From Catellatospora methionotrophica (GTDB taxonomy: Bacteria; Actinomycetota; Actinomycetes; Mycobacteriales; Micromonosporaceae): DNA of 64,000 nt. Within the stretch, counting starts at the first letter, position 1, and every line of letters starts with the position of its first letter. Made by a program: the position numbers and the translations under genes. Positions 42,043 through 50,434 of the stretch are shown here, piece by piece. The stretch spans positions 124,001 through 188,000 of the forward strand of contig NZ_JAAOTJ010000001.1 in NCBI RefSeq assembly GCF_011297335.1, read 5' to 3'. Below the pieces are notes generated by a model, which was given only the letters and a program-made list of their open reading frames with translations, had not been told where the DNA came from and searched no databases.

Positions 42043-42081
42043 CGTGGAGGTTCACGCCGAGTGACGGCGTGAACCTCCACG
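42043..42081 (-). promoter_or_regulatory. Leader hairpin of HAF copy 2
   Basis: A perfect 17-base-pair stem with a 5-base loop, ending 15 bases before the GTG start and directly before the ribosome binding site. Copies 3 and 4 have shorter CGCCGT-type hairpins at the same place. It may regulate message stability or translation. Confidence 0.6.
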
Positions 42082-42106
42082 GTCCCCCGCCGGGGCCGGT
42101 CGCGCA

Positions 42107-42120
42107 GTCGGCATGCCGAC
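42107..42120. promoter_or_regulatory. Upstream palindrome of HAF copy 2
   Basis: GTCGGCATGCCGAC, a perfect 14-base palindrome 80-93 bases before the start. The flank GACTGCGC on the minus strand and GCGGGGGAC further on are shared with copy 4. It is a candidate operator or activator site. Confidence 0.6.
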
Positions 42121-42163
42121 CGGCCGCTCCTATGCGGACCTGTCGCCGTGAGGTCGCGCCCTG

Positions 42164-43168
42164 TCAGCGGGTCCACATGACCGCGACGTAGTCGTAGGCC
42201 GACCCGGTGCGGTACGCCATACCGACCGTCTGGCCGAGGCGGTTCACATCCTGCGCGCCGGACCAGCCGCCCGCCCACAGGCCCGGCAGCAGGCGCGGCG
42301 TACCGAACTCCGACCAGTACACGGCGCGCGTCGACCCGTCGACGGCGCTGCGCGAGCCGACCGTGTGCCTGCTCTCGTTGATCCCCGTCGTCAGGGCCTG
42401 TTCCCCACCGGCGGGCATGCTCAGGTGCAGCACCGTGCCGTCGGCCCGCCACACGAACGCGCCCTGCCGGGAGTCCCCGTACGTGCCGGACACGTCACCG
42501 TTGTCGTTGATCGCGGTGGCGTTGCCGATCAGCCCGGAGGCCACGACCTGGCCGTTCTTCCAGGTCGCCGGATCGCCGGGCGGGGTCGTGCCGAGGGTGC
42601 CGCCCAGCTTGCCGTACTTGTTGATCCCGGCGGGCATGAAACGCGCGCCGTCCGGGCCTGTGATCGTGGTCGTCACCCCGGCCGCCCAGCGGAAGCCGTG
42701 GAAGTCGCCGTCGAGCAGGTAGTGGCCCACGATCACGCCGCTGTCGCTGATCCCGGTGGCGAGGCTGGCGGACCCCGGCAGGCCCAGGTCGGTCATGCCG
42801 ATGCCGGGCCGCCACAGGAACGCGTGCGTGACGAGGTCGCCCGGGGTCAGCTCGCTGTAGCCGACGATCCAGCCGTTGTCGTTGATCGCGGTGGCGAACG
42901 ACCGGTCGCCGCCCAGCGTGCCGAGGTCGGTCATCACGCCGCCCTTCCACCGGAAGGCGTGGTGGGTGTTGCGCGCGACGTCGATCATGGCGTAGCCCGT
43001 CACGACGCCGTCGTCGTTGATCGCCATGGCCTCGCTGCAGCAGCTGCCGCCCAGGGTGCCCAGGGTGACGATGTGCGGCCCCGCGGCGGCGGCCGCGACG
43101 GCGGGCAGCGACACCGCCAGCACCAGCGCGGTGACCGATCCGGACAGTACGCGACGAACGGTTCTCAC
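42164..43168 (-). CDS. Secreted HAF-repeat protein (copy 3)
   Basis: A 334-residue exported protein with a signal peptide (VRTVRRVLSGSVTALVLAVSLPAVAAAAA) and the same HAF layout: HAFRWKGGVMTDLGTLGG, HAFLWRPGIGMTDLGLPG, HGFRWAAGV, GAFVWRADGTVLHL, then GINESRHTVGS and YWSEFGTPRLLPGL. It is closest to copy 2. GTG at 43168 follows GGAAGCGAGCGC. Its short 103-base leader has the hairpin but no upstream palindrome, so it may be co-transcribed with copy 4. Confidence 0.85.
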   Translation of the reverse strand: MRTVRRVLSGSVTALVLAVSLPAVAAAAAGPHIVTLGTLGGSCCSEAMAINDDGVVTGYAMIDVARNTHHAFRWKGGVMTDLGTLGGDRSFATAINDNGWIVGYSELTPGDLVTHAFLWRPGIGMTDLGLPGSASLATGISDSGVIVGHYLLDGDFHGFRWAAGVTTTITGPDGARFMPAGINKYGKLGGTLGTTPPGDPATWKNGQVVASGLIGNATAINDNGDVSGTYGDSRQGAFVWRADGTVLHLSMPAGGEQALTTGINESRHTVGSRSAVDGSTRAVYWSEFGTPRLLPGLWAGGWSGAQDVNRLGQTVGMAYRTGSAYDYVAVMWTR

Positions 43169-43233
43169 TGGCGCGCTCGCTTCCTGGCGAAGGGCGGGAG
43201 TCCACGCCGTGTCACGGCGCGGGTGGGAACGGT

Positions 43234-43265
43234 CCGGGCCGGACGCGCGCACGCGCCCGGCCCGG
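43234..43265 (-). terminator. Hairpin between HAF copies 4 and 3
   Basis: CCGGGCCGG pairs with CCGGCCCGG across a GC-rich centre, 6 bases past the stop of copy 4. If it terminates only partly, copy 3 would be read from the copy 4 promoter. Confidence 0.5.
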
Positions 43266-43271
43266 CCGCGT

Positions 43272-44267
43272 TCAGTTCGTCCAGAGCACGGCGTGGTACT
43301 CGCCGCCGGTGGCGGTGAGGTTGGCCTGCCCCACGGTCTGGCCGAGCCGGTTCACGCCCCACGCCATCGACTGCCCGCCCGCCACCAGGCCCGGCAGCAG
43401 GTTCGGCGTGCCGAACTCCGACCAGTACACGCCCCGGTAGTTGCCCGCGGCGGTGGCCCGCCAGCCGACGGTGTGCCGGCTCTCGTTGATGCCGGTGGTG
43501 GCGGCGTCGACGGTGTTCGGCGGCGGCGTCAGCGCGAGCAGCGTGCCGTTGGCCCGCCACACGCCCACCGAGGCCGGGTACTGCGCGGAGTCGTAGGACA
43601 CGTCACCGCTGTCGTTGACCGCGGTGCCGTCGCCGACCAGGCCGGACAGCACCGTGAGGCCGTTCTTCCAGGTCGCGGGCTGGCTGACGTGCGTACCGGA
43701 GATCTTGCCGTTCTTGTTGACCCCGCTCGCCTTGAAGCCCGTGCCGTCGGGGGTGTTCAGGTCACTGAGCACCCCGTTGACCCAGCGGAAGCCGCGCAGT
43801 TCGCCGGCCAGCACGTACTGCCCGACGACCATGCCCGCGTCGTTGACGCCGGTGGCGAAGCTCTCGCCGCCGAGCGAACCGAGGTCGATCATGCCGAGAC
43901 CGGGCCGCCACAGGAACGGACGCATCGCGCCGCTGGACAGCGTGCTGCCACCGACGATCCACCCGTTGTTGTTGACCGCCGCGGCGCCGGAACGGGTTCC
44001 GCCCAGGGTGCCGAGGTCGATCATGACCCCGTCCTTCCAGCGGAACGCGTGCTCGGGCGGGTTCTCGCCGGCGCCCACCTGGCTGCTGCCGACGACGACC
44101 CCGTGATCGTTGATCGCGAAGGCCTGGCTGCAGCAGGTGCCGGTGAGGGTGCCCAGGTCGACGGCGTGCAGCCCGCCGGAGGCCGAGGCCGGGGCGGCGC
44201 TGAACGTCACCGACAGCGCGATGGCGGCGGCGACCGATGCGGACAGCATCCGTCTCACAGTTTTCAC
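43272..44267 (-). CDS. Secreted HAF-repeat protein (copy 4)
   Basis: A 331-residue exported protein with signal peptide MKTVRRMLSASVAAAIALSV followed by TFSAAPASAS. HAF units include HAFRWKDGVMIDLGTLGG, RPFLWRPGLGMIDLGSLGG and RGFRWVNGVLSDL; the end shares GINESRHTVGW and YWSEFGTPNLLPGL with copies 2 and 3. GTG at 44267 follows GAAAGCGAGCGCC. It is the first gene of the array and is divergent in sequence at about half of the positions from copy 3, so the duplications are not all recent. Confidence 0.85.
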   Translation of the reverse strand: MKTVRRMLSASVAAAIALSVTFSAAPASASGGLHAVDLGTLTGTCCSQAFAINDHGVVVGSSQVGAGENPPEHAFRWKDGVMIDLGTLGGTRSGAAAVNNNGWIVGGSTLSSGAMRPFLWRPGLGMIDLGSLGGESFATGVNDAGMVVGQYVLAGELRGFRWVNGVLSDLNTPDGTGFKASGVNKNGKISGTHVSQPATWKNGLTVLSGLVGDGTAVNDSGDVSYDSAQYPASVGVWRANGTLLALTPPPNTVDAATTGINESRHTVGWRATAAGNYRGVYWSEFGTPNLLPGLVAGGQSMAWGVNRLGQTVGQANLTATGGEYHAVLWTN

Positions 44268-44352
44268 AGGCGCTCGCTTTCGTTGGAGGACCGGGAATCA
44301 CGCCGCGTGACGGCGCGGACTCCACAGTCCCCCGCGGAAGGCCTCACGCGCA

Positions 44353-44366
44353 GTCAGCATGCCGAC
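44353..44366. promoter_or_regulatory. Upstream palindrome of HAF copy 4
   Basis: GTCAGCATGCCGAC, one change from the perfect palindrome of copy 2, 86-99 bases before the start. It is followed on the minus strand by GACTGCGCG and GCGGGGGACTGTGGAG, as before copy 2. Confidence 0.55.
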
Positions 44367-44400
44367 CACGGGAGTCCATTGCAGACCTGTGAACGAAATG

Positions 44401-45807
44401 TTAAGAAGCCAGCCTGTGCATCCAGGACTCGACGTCGGAGGCGGTGCGCGGCAGCCCGTCGGACAGCATCCGGTAGCCGGTCTCGGTGATCAGCAGGTCC
44501 TCCTCGATCCGGAAGCCCATACCGCGCAGCTCGGCCGGGATCAGCCCGTCGTCGGGCTGGAAGTAGATGCCCGGCTCCACGGTGAGCACGTGCCCCGGCG
44601 TCAGCGTCCCGTCGAGGTAGCGGTCGGACCGCGCGGCGGCGCAGTCGTGCACGTCCAGGCCGAGCATGTGCCCCGACCCGCACAGGGTCCAGCGGCGGTA
44701 CAGTCCGCTGTCCTCGTCGAGGGCCTGCTCCGCCGAGACGGGCAGGATGCCGAGGTCGGCCAGCCCGTACGCGTAGACGCGCATCGCGGCGCGGTGGAAG
44801 TCGCGGTACGCCGCCCCGGGCACCAGCGCGGCGAGCGAGGCGTCGTTGGCCTTGCGGCACAGCTCGTACAGGTCGCGCTGCAGCGGGGTGAAGTGACCGG
44901 AGATCGGCAGCACGCGGGTGATGTCGGCGGTGTAGAGCGAGCGCGTCTCCACCCCGGCGTCGAGCAGCAGCAGGTCGCCGTCGCGGACCGGGCCGTCGTT
45001 GTCGATCCAGTGCAGGGTCGCGGCGTGTGCCCCGGCGGCGACGATCGAGTGGTAGCCGACCTCGTTGCCCTCCAGCCGGGCACGCTGCCAGAACACGCCC
45101 TCCAGCAGCCGTTCCGAGGTCGCCTTCGCCTGCGGCAGGGCGCGTACGACGTCCTCGAAGCCGCGGGTGGTGATCGCGACGGCCTCTTCGAGCTGGGTGA
45201 TCTCCCACGCGTCCTTGACCAGGCGCAGTTCGGCCAGCACGGCCTTGAGCTCGGCGTCGCCGTCGGCGGGCGCGACCGCGGCGTCGACCTCGGCGTCCAG
45301 GCCGCGCAGCACGAGCGTGGGGGTGTCCGGCTTGAGGGCTGCGGCCAACTCGCCGCGGTGGCGGGTGGTCAGCCCGAGCGCGCGGGTGCTCTCGCCGAGC
45401 GTCGGGCGGCGGCCCGCCCACAGCTCGCCGTAGCGGCGGTCGCGGAAGAACTCGCCGTTGTCGCGGGCTGAACGGGGTCGCAGGTACAGGGTGCTGTCGC
45501 CGTCGGGCTCGACGACGATGACGCCGTCGCTGGACTGGTCGCCGGTCAGCCACACGTACGCCGAGTGCGCCCGGAAGCGGTAGTCCTGGTCGTTGGAGCG
45601 CGCCTGGAAGGTGCCTGCCGGGACGACGACGCGGTGCCCGGGGAACGCCTGGTGCAGCCGGGCCCGCCGGGCCGGGGTCCAGGCGGCCACCTCGGCCGTG
45701 GGCAGGTCGTGGTGCTCCGAATCGAGCCAGCCCGTACGCATGAACTCGTCCAACGCCGCCGACACGGGCAGGTCGTGGCTACCGGTGTGGAATCGCTGCT
45801 CCGCCAT
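44401..45807 (-). CDS. pepP: Aminopeptidase P-family metallopeptidase
   Basis: A 468-residue Xaa-Pro aminopeptidase (M24B). The N-terminal creatinase-like domain (residues 1-170) contains FRAHSAYVWLTGD. In the pita-bread domain the two-metal site is made by Asp in LLLDAGVETRSLYTADITR, His in GSGHMLGLDVHD, Glu in TVEPGIYF and Glu in RIEEDLLIT. ATG at 45807 fits the family N-terminus; the longer frame lacks support. The enzyme removes N-terminal residues preceding proline in cytoplasmic peptides. It is divergent from the M23 gene. Confidence 0.92.
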   Translation of the reverse strand: MAEQRFHTGSHDLPVSAALDEFMRTGWLDSEHHDLPTAEVAAWTPARRARLHQAFPGHRVVVPAGTFQARSNDQDYRFRAHSAYVWLTGDQSSDGVIVVEPDGDSTLYLRPRSARDNGEFFRDRRYGELWAGRRPTLGESTRALGLTTRHRGELAAALKPDTPTLVLRGLDAEVDAAVAPADGDAELKAVLAELRLVKDAWEITQLEEAVAITTRGFEDVVRALPQAKATSERLLEGVFWQRARLEGNEVGYHSIVAAGAHAATLHWIDNDGPVRDGDLLLLDAGVETRSLYTADITRVLPISGHFTPLQRDLYELCRKANDASLAALVPGAAYRDFHRAAMRVYAYGLADLGILPVSAEQALDEDSGLYRRWTLCGSGHMLGLDVHDCAAARSDRYLDGTLTPGHVLTVEPGIYFQPDDGLIPAELRGMGFRIEEDLLITETGYRMLSDGLPRTASDVESWMHRLAS

Positions 45808-45827
45808 GCCGAGGACAGTACCGTATC

Positions 45828-45855
45828 GCGATCGGGTCCTTACACCCCCGATCGC
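45828..45855. promoter_or_regulatory. Inverted repeat between pepP and the M23 gene
   Basis: GCGATCGGG, 10 bases, CCCGATCGC: a perfect 9-base inverted repeat in the divergent gap. A second inverted repeat, GCGCA-ATATA-TGCGC at 45886-45900, lies nearer the M23 start. Both are operator-like; neither is assigned to a regulator. Confidence 0.4.
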
Positions 45856-45951
45856 GCGCGACAGCGGCCGATCGTCGGATTGTACGCGCAATATATGCGC
45901 CCCCATCTATGGTGCGGCGGCAATTCCGCCCTCCTGATGGGAGTCCCCCCT

Positions 45952-47235
45952 TTGACCAGCAGAGTCAAGCGCACCCTGTCCGCCCTGTTCGTCGCGTTGC
46001 TGGCCGTGCTCGCGGTCGGCGCGGGCCCCGCCCGCGCGGCCGGGCCGATGCCGTACTTCCAGCTGCCCTTCCCCTGCGGTGAGACCTGGCGGCTGGCCAC
46101 CTACTCCGGCCACGGCGCCTACGCCATCGACATGACCTTCACCGGCGGCGGCAGCAACAACCGCCCGATCCTCGCGGCGGCGGGCGGTGTCGTGGCCGAG
46201 ACCGGTTTCGGCAGCCGCAGCGGCAACTACGCGATCATCGACCACGGCGGCGGCTGGTTCACCCACTACTACCACATGATCTCGGCCCCGTCGGTGGGCC
46301 GCGGCCAGGGCGTCGGCCAGGGCCAGGAGATCGGCCGGGTCGGCAGCACCGGCAACTCGACCGGCCCGCACCTGCACTACGAGGTGTGGCGCGACGGTGG
46401 CCGGACCCAGGCGTACTTCAACGGGGTCGCATCGGGCATCACCTCGGAGGGCAGCCCCGCCCGCAACGTCACCAGCGCCAACTGCGGCGGTTCCTCCGGC
46501 CGGCACGACCATGTCTCCGACTTCAGCGGCGACGGCGCAGCCGACGTGCTCGGCGTCGACGCCGCAGGCCTGCTCTGGTACTACCCGAACAACGGCCTCG
46601 CCCTGTCCCCACGGGTCCAGATCGGCAACGGCTGGGCCACCTTCAAGCACGTCATGGCAGCCGACTTCAGCGGCGACGGCGCGGCCGACGTCCTCGGCGT
46701 CGACGCCGCAGGCCTGCTCTGGTACTACCCCAACAACGGCCTCGCCCTGTCCCCACGGGTCCAGATCGGCAACGGCTGGGCCACCTTCAAGCACGTCATG
46801 GCAGCCGACTTCAGCGGCGACGGCGCAGCCGACGTCCTCGGCGTCGACGCAGCGGGCCTGCTCTGGTACTACCCGAACAACGGCCTCGCCCTGTCCGCGC
46901 GGGTCCAGATCGGCAACGGCTGGGCACCGTTCACGCACGTGGTCGCGGCGGACTTCAGCGGCGACGGCGCAGCCGACGTCCTCGGCGTCGACGCCGCAGG
47001 CCTGCTCTGGTACTACCCCAACAACGGCCTCGCCCTGTCCGCGCGGGTCCAGATCGGCAACGGCTGGGCACCGTTCACGCATGTCAACGCGGTCGACTTC
47101 AGCGGCGACGGCAGCGCGGACGTGCTCGGCGTCGACGCCGCCGGGCTGCTCTGGTACTACCCGAACAACGGCCTCGCCCTGTCCGCGCGGGTCCAGATCG
47201 GCAACGGCTGGGCACCGTTCAAGCACGTGATGTGA
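45952..47235 (+). CDS. Secreted M23-type peptidase with C-terminal FG-GAP-like repeats
   Basis: A 427-residue exported protein. The signal peptide (SRVKRTLSALFVALLAVLAV, ending at GPARAAG) precedes a LytM/M23 domain at about 30-170: HGAYAIDMTF gives the His and Asp zinc ligands and GPHLHYEVW the HxH motif. Five nearly identical 48-residue units follow. TTG at 45952 is favoured because GGGAG lies 8 bases before it; ATG at 45937 is in frame but has no such site. M23 enzymes cut peptidoglycan cross-bridges, so cell-wall turnover or attack on other bacteria is possible. Confidence 0.85.
   Translation: MTSRVKRTLSALFVALLAVLAVGAGPARAAGPMPYFQLPFPCGETWRLATYSGHGAYAIDMTFTGGGSNNRPILAAAGGVVAETGFGSRSGNYAIIDHGGGWFTHYYHMISAPSVGRGQGVGQGQEIGRVGSTGNSTGPHLHYEVWRDGGRTQAYFNGVASGITSEGSPARNVTSANCGGSSGRHDHVSDFSGDGAADVLGVDAAGLLWYYPNNGLALSPRVQIGNGWATFKHVMAADFSGDGAADVLGVDAAGLLWYYPNNGLALSPRVQIGNGWATFKHVMAADFSGDGAADVLGVDAAGLLWYYPNNGLALSARVQIGNGWAPFTHVVAADFSGDGAADVLGVDAAGLLWYYPNNGLALSARVQIGNGWAPFTHVNAVDFSGDGSADVLGVDAAGLLWYYPNNGLALSARVQIGNGWAPFKHVM
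46519..47232 (+). repeat. Five 144-base tandem repeats in the M23 gene
   Basis: Units begin at 46519, 46663, 46807, 46951 and 47095; each encodes DFSGDGAADVLGVDAAGLLW followed by YYPNNGLALS and a short variable end. The DNA is almost identical between units, more than protein selection alone would need, which suggests recent expansion. DxSxDGxxD is a calcium-binding FG-GAP loop. Confidence 0.92.
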
Positions 47236-47243
47236 GCCCCGAG

Positions 47244-47272
47244 GTGCGGGGCGCCCGCCAGGCGCCCCGCAC
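47244..47272. terminator. Bidirectional terminator between M23 and ABC permease genes
   Basis: A perfect 12-base-pair stem with a 5-base loop (47244-47255 and 47261-47272) between convergent stops at 47235 and 47278. Confidence 0.85.
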
Positions 47273-47277
47273 GACGG

Positions 47278-48174
47278 TCAGCTCTTGACCGAGCCCGCCA
47301 TCAGGCCGCCGATGAACCAGCGGCCCAGCAGGACGTACACCAGCAGCGTCGGCAGCGACGTGATCAGCGCACCGGCCATCGCCGCCGCGTAGTCCGGCGA
47401 CTGCGCCCCGGCCAGCGCGTTGAGCGCGATGGTGATCGGCCCGTTGCGGTTGTTCGACAGGAAGATCGCGAACAGGTAGTCGTTCCAGGACGAGGTGAAC
47501 TGCCAGATGACGGTCACCACGAAGCCCGGGATCGACACCGGCAGGATCAGCGACCGGAACGTGCGCAGCAGCCCCGCCCCGTCCATCTGCGCCGCCTCGA
47601 TCAGCTCCTCCGGGATGATCGTCGCGTAGTAGTTGCGGAAGATCAGGGTGCAGATCGGGATGCCGTACACGGTGTGCACGAAGATCAGCGTCGGGATGCC
47701 GGGCGCGATGCCCAGCCAGAGCACCACCTCGCGCAGCGGGATCATGACCGCCTGGTACGGGATGAACATGCCGAACAGGATCAGCGTGAACACCACGTCC
47801 GCGCCCGGGAAACGCCAGCGCGACAGCACGAACCCGTTCGCCGCGCCGATCAGCGACGAGATCAGCGCGACCGGGATCGCCAGCTCGAACGTGCGCCCGA
47901 AGGACGGGCCCAGCGCGGACCACGCCTTCGCCCAGGACGCGAACGTCCACGTCTCCGGCAGGTTCCACTGCCCGTTGACGCCGATCTCGCGGCCCGACTT
48001 GAAGCTCGTCACGACCAGCACGTACAGCGGCATCAGCACGATGAGCACGAACAGCACCAGCAGCCCGTAGCGCAGGGTGCGGGCCACCGGCCTGGGCCGG
48101 CCCTGGCGCGGCGCGGGCGCCCCGCGCGGGGGCGCGGTGGCGGCGGGCGCGGCGGCGACGGTCTCGGTGCTCAT
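47278..48174 (-). CDS. Carbohydrate ABC transporter permease (MalG type)
   Basis: A 298-residue inner-membrane permease with six segments, the first at about 37-57. The cytoplasmic EAA loop that contacts the ATPase is EELIEAAQMDGAGLLRTFRSLILPVSIPG. The Pro/Ala-rich N-terminus is cytosolic. ATG at 48174 overlaps the stop of the partner permease (ATGA). With the other permease and the lipoprotein it forms a CUT1 sugar importer; no ATPase gene is in the set, so a shared MsiK-type ATPase is inferred. Confidence 0.92.
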   Translation of the reverse strand: MSTETVAAAPAATAPPRGAPAPRQGRPRPVARTLRYGLLVLFVLIVLMPLYVLVVTSFKSGREIGVNGQWNLPETWTFASWAKAWSALGPSFGRTFELAIPVALISSLIGAANGFVLSRWRFPGADVVFTLILFGMFIPYQAVMIPLREVVLWLGIAPGIPTLIFVHTVYGIPICTLIFRNYYATIIPEELIEAAQMDGAGLLRTFRSLILPVSIPGFVVTVIWQFTSSWNDYLFAIFLSNNRNGPITIALNALAGAQSPDYAAAMAGALITSLPTLLVYVLLGRWFIGGLMAGSVKS

Positions 48175-49067
48175 GAGCGCTTCTCCGAGCGGTTGACGTG
48201 GATCAGGTACGGCACGACCACCACGGCGACGATCAGCAGCAGGAACACCGAGATAGCGGCGGCCTTGGCGTAGTCGCGGGTGAGCAGGGTCTGCCAGACG
48301 TACACGGCCGGGACCTCGGTCAGCCACTGCGCCCCGGACACCGACATGATCAGGTCGAACATCTTCATGGACATGTGCCCGGTGATGATGAGCGCCGACA
48401 GGATGGTCGGGGTCAGCTGCGGGAACAGCACCTGCCGGTACAGCTGGAAGGTGGTGGCCCCGTCCACGACGGCGGCCTCGCGCAGTTCCTCGGGGATGCC
48501 CCGGAACCCGGCCAGGAACAGCGCCATCACGTATCCGGACAGCTGCCAGATCGCGGGTACCGCCATCGCGGCCATGCCCCAGTCGGGGTCGGTCCACCAG
48601 GGGCTCTCCAGGAAGCTCAGCCCCAGCCCGTGGAAGATCGCGTTGATGCCGCCTGCGCTGTCACCCTGGCCGGTGTTCATCAGCCAGCGCCACACCACGC
48701 CGGAGGCGACGAACGACACCGCCATCGGGAACAGGTAGATCGTGCGCCAGAAGCCCTCGGCCTTGGCGCGGCGCTCCAGCAGCAGGGCCCAGATCAGGCC
48801 GAGCACGATGGTGCCGACCATGAAGACCAGCGTGAAGACGACGAGGTTCTTCAGTGAGTGTACGAACCGGTCGTTGATGTCGCTGGTGAACAGTTTGGTG
48901 TAGTTGTCGAGCCCGACGTAGCCCTTGGCGGGCCGGGCGTTGTGGCGGTCCTGCAGGGACAGGTTGACCGTCCAGCCGATCAGGCCGTACACGAACACGG
49001 CCAGCAGGATCAGCGACGGTGAGATGAGCAGCAGCCCGGGTATCCAGGTCCGCCTCCGGTGGCGCAA
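48171..49067 (-). CDS. Carbohydrate ABC transporter permease (MalF type)
   Basis: A 298-residue permease. The EAA loop is EELREAAVVDGATTFQLYRQVLFPQLTPT. TTG at 49067 is chosen because GAGGAGG lies 5 bases upstream; the in-frame GTG at 49094 falls inside an intercistronic hairpin and has no good site. Six membrane segments begin with WIPGLLLISPSLILLAVFVYGLIGW. It is paired with the MalG-type gene by overlap. Confidence 0.9.
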   Translation of the reverse strand: MRHRRRTWIPGLLLISPSLILLAVFVYGLIGWTVNLSLQDRHNARPAKGYVGLDNYTKLFTSDINDRFVHSLKNLVVFTLVFMVGTIVLGLIWALLLERRAKAEGFWRTIYLFPMAVSFVASGVVWRWLMNTGQGDSAGGINAIFHGLGLSFLESPWWTDPDWGMAAMAVPAIWQLSGYVMALFLAGFRGIPEELREAAVVDGATTFQLYRQVLFPQLTPTILSALIITGHMSMKMFDLIMSVSGAQWLTEVPAVYVWQTLLTRDYAKAAAISVFLLLIVAVVVVPYLIHVNRSEKRS

Positions 49068-49086
49068 CGCGACCTCCTCGGTAAGG

Positions 49087-49119
49087 AAGGGCACCTTCCA
49101 GGTGCGGAAGGCGCCCTTC
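49087..49119 (-). promoter_or_regulatory. Intercistronic hairpin between binding-protein and permease genes
   Basis: A 14-base-pair stem with one mismatch and a 6-base loop (49087-49100 and 49106-49119), 17 bases after the binding-protein stop. Such structures commonly stabilise or partly end the message, so that the binding protein is made in excess over the permeases. Confidence 0.7.
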
Positions 49120-49136
49120 GTTGCCTTGCGGCGAAC

Positions 49137-50402
49137 TTACTTCTTCGGACCGAACTCCGCGGCGGCCGACGCCAGCGCCTTCTGCAGCGCGGCGACATCA
49201 CCGTCGCTGGAGAACTTGCCCTGCGCCGAGCCGACCGCACCCTGCCAGGTCTGCGCGCACGCGGAACCGTGCGGGCAGCTGGGCACCTGGGTCGCGGTCT
49301 TCCAGTCGGCCATCGCGGCCTGCTGGTACGCCGGGAAGCCGTCGGTGCCCACGTCGGTGCGGGCCGGGATCGAGCCCTTCTTCTGGTTGAACGCGGCCTG
49401 GCCGGTCGCGCTGCCCACCGTCTTCAGCCAGCACTTGGTGCCGTCGGCGTTCTTCGCGCCCTTGGGCAGCACGAACGAGTCGGCCAGCCACTGGAACGTG
49501 TTGCCGTTGCCCGGGAACACCGACCAGCCGTAGTCCTTGAAGCCCTTGGCGTCGAGGTCGGCCGCCTCCCAGTCACCCATCAGCTGGTACGCCGCCTTGC
49601 CGTCCATCAGCAGCTTCTCGGCGTCGGTCCAGTCGAAGGTGTCCCGATCCTTGTTCGTGTACGTCAGCAGCCGCTTGTACGTGGTGATGGCGTCGGTGAT
49701 GTCCGCGCCGGTCCACGAGGTGGTGCCGTTCCACAGGCCGTTGAACTTCTCCGGGCCGAGCTTGGAGATCAGCAGCGCCTCGAACAGCATCTGCTGGGTC
49801 CAGTCCTTGCCCAGGGCCAACGGCGCGGCCACGCCCGAGGCCTTGAGCTTGTCCAGGTCGGCGAAGAAGCCGTCCAGCGTGGTGGCGTCCTTGGTGATGC
49901 CGGCCTTGGCCAGCACGGTCTTGTTGCTCCACAGCACGTTGGCGCGGTGGATGTTGGCCGGCACCGAGTAGATCTTGCCGTCGACCGTCAGGTTGTCGAT
50001 GAGACCCTTGGGGAAGGCGTTGGTCAGACCCCATTCGGTGTACTGGGCCGACAGGTCCTCGAGCTGGTCGTCGTTGATGTAGTCGGACAACTCCGCGCCC
50101 GCGTGGGCCTGGAACGTGTCCGGCGGGTCGTTCTGCTGCAGCCGCGAGGCCAGCACCTGCTTGGCGTTGCTGCCCGCGCCGCCCGCGACCGCGCCGTTGA
50201 GGAACTCGAAACCGGCGCAGTCGGTCTTGAAGACGCCGACCAGGCCGTCGAGACCGGCCTTCTCACCACCGTCGGCCCACCAGGTGAAGACCTCGACCTT
50301 CTTGCTGCCTTCGCCGGGCTCTTCGCTGCTGCTGCAGGCCACGGTCGCGAACATCGTTCCGAAAGCGACGGCCACGGCTGCCACTCGCCTGGAAAGACGC
50401 AT
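49137..50402 (-). CDS. Sugar ABC transporter substrate-binding lipoprotein
   Basis: A 421-residue extracellular binding protein. The lipobox is ATVAC with C23, after MRLSRRVAAVAVAFGTMF. The family-1 extracellular fold shows VEVFTWWADGGEKAGLDGLVGVF, and IYSVPANIHRANVLWSNK in the middle. ATG at 50402 has GGAGGAAGT before it. It is the first gene of the importer operon. Oligosaccharide binding is likely; the nearby xylose genes are suggestive but not proof. Confidence 0.9.
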   Translation of the reverse strand: MRLSRRVAAVAVAFGTMFATVACSSSEEPGEGSKKVEVFTWWADGGEKAGLDGLVGVFKTDCAGFEFLNGAVAGGAGSNAKQVLASRLQQNDPPDTFQAHAGAELSDYINDDQLEDLSAQYTEWGLTNAFPKGLIDNLTVDGKIYSVPANIHRANVLWSNKTVLAKAGITKDATTLDGFFADLDKLKASGVAAPLALGKDWTQQMLFEALLISKLGPEKFNGLWNGTTSWTGADITDAITTYKRLLTYTNKDRDTFDWTDAEKLLMDGKAAYQLMGDWEAADLDAKGFKDYGWSVFPGNGNTFQWLADSFVLPKGAKNADGTKCWLKTVGSATGQAAFNQKKGSIPARTDVGTDGFPAYQQAAMADWKTATQVPSCPHGSACAQTWQGAVGSAQGKFSSDGDVAALQKALASAAAEFGPKK

Positions 50403-50422
50403 ACTTCCTCCATCTGATTCTT

Positions 50423-50434
50423 GACATCGTTGTC
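50423..50434. promoter_or_regulatory. Operator-like palindrome before the binding-protein gene
   Basis: GACATCGTTGTC (GACAACGATGTC on the coding strand), an imperfect palindrome like LacI-type sugar operators, 21 bases before the start. A TTGACA -35-like hexamer lies at 50473-50478 on the minus strand. The rest of the 234-base gap shows no gene. Confidence 0.4.
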
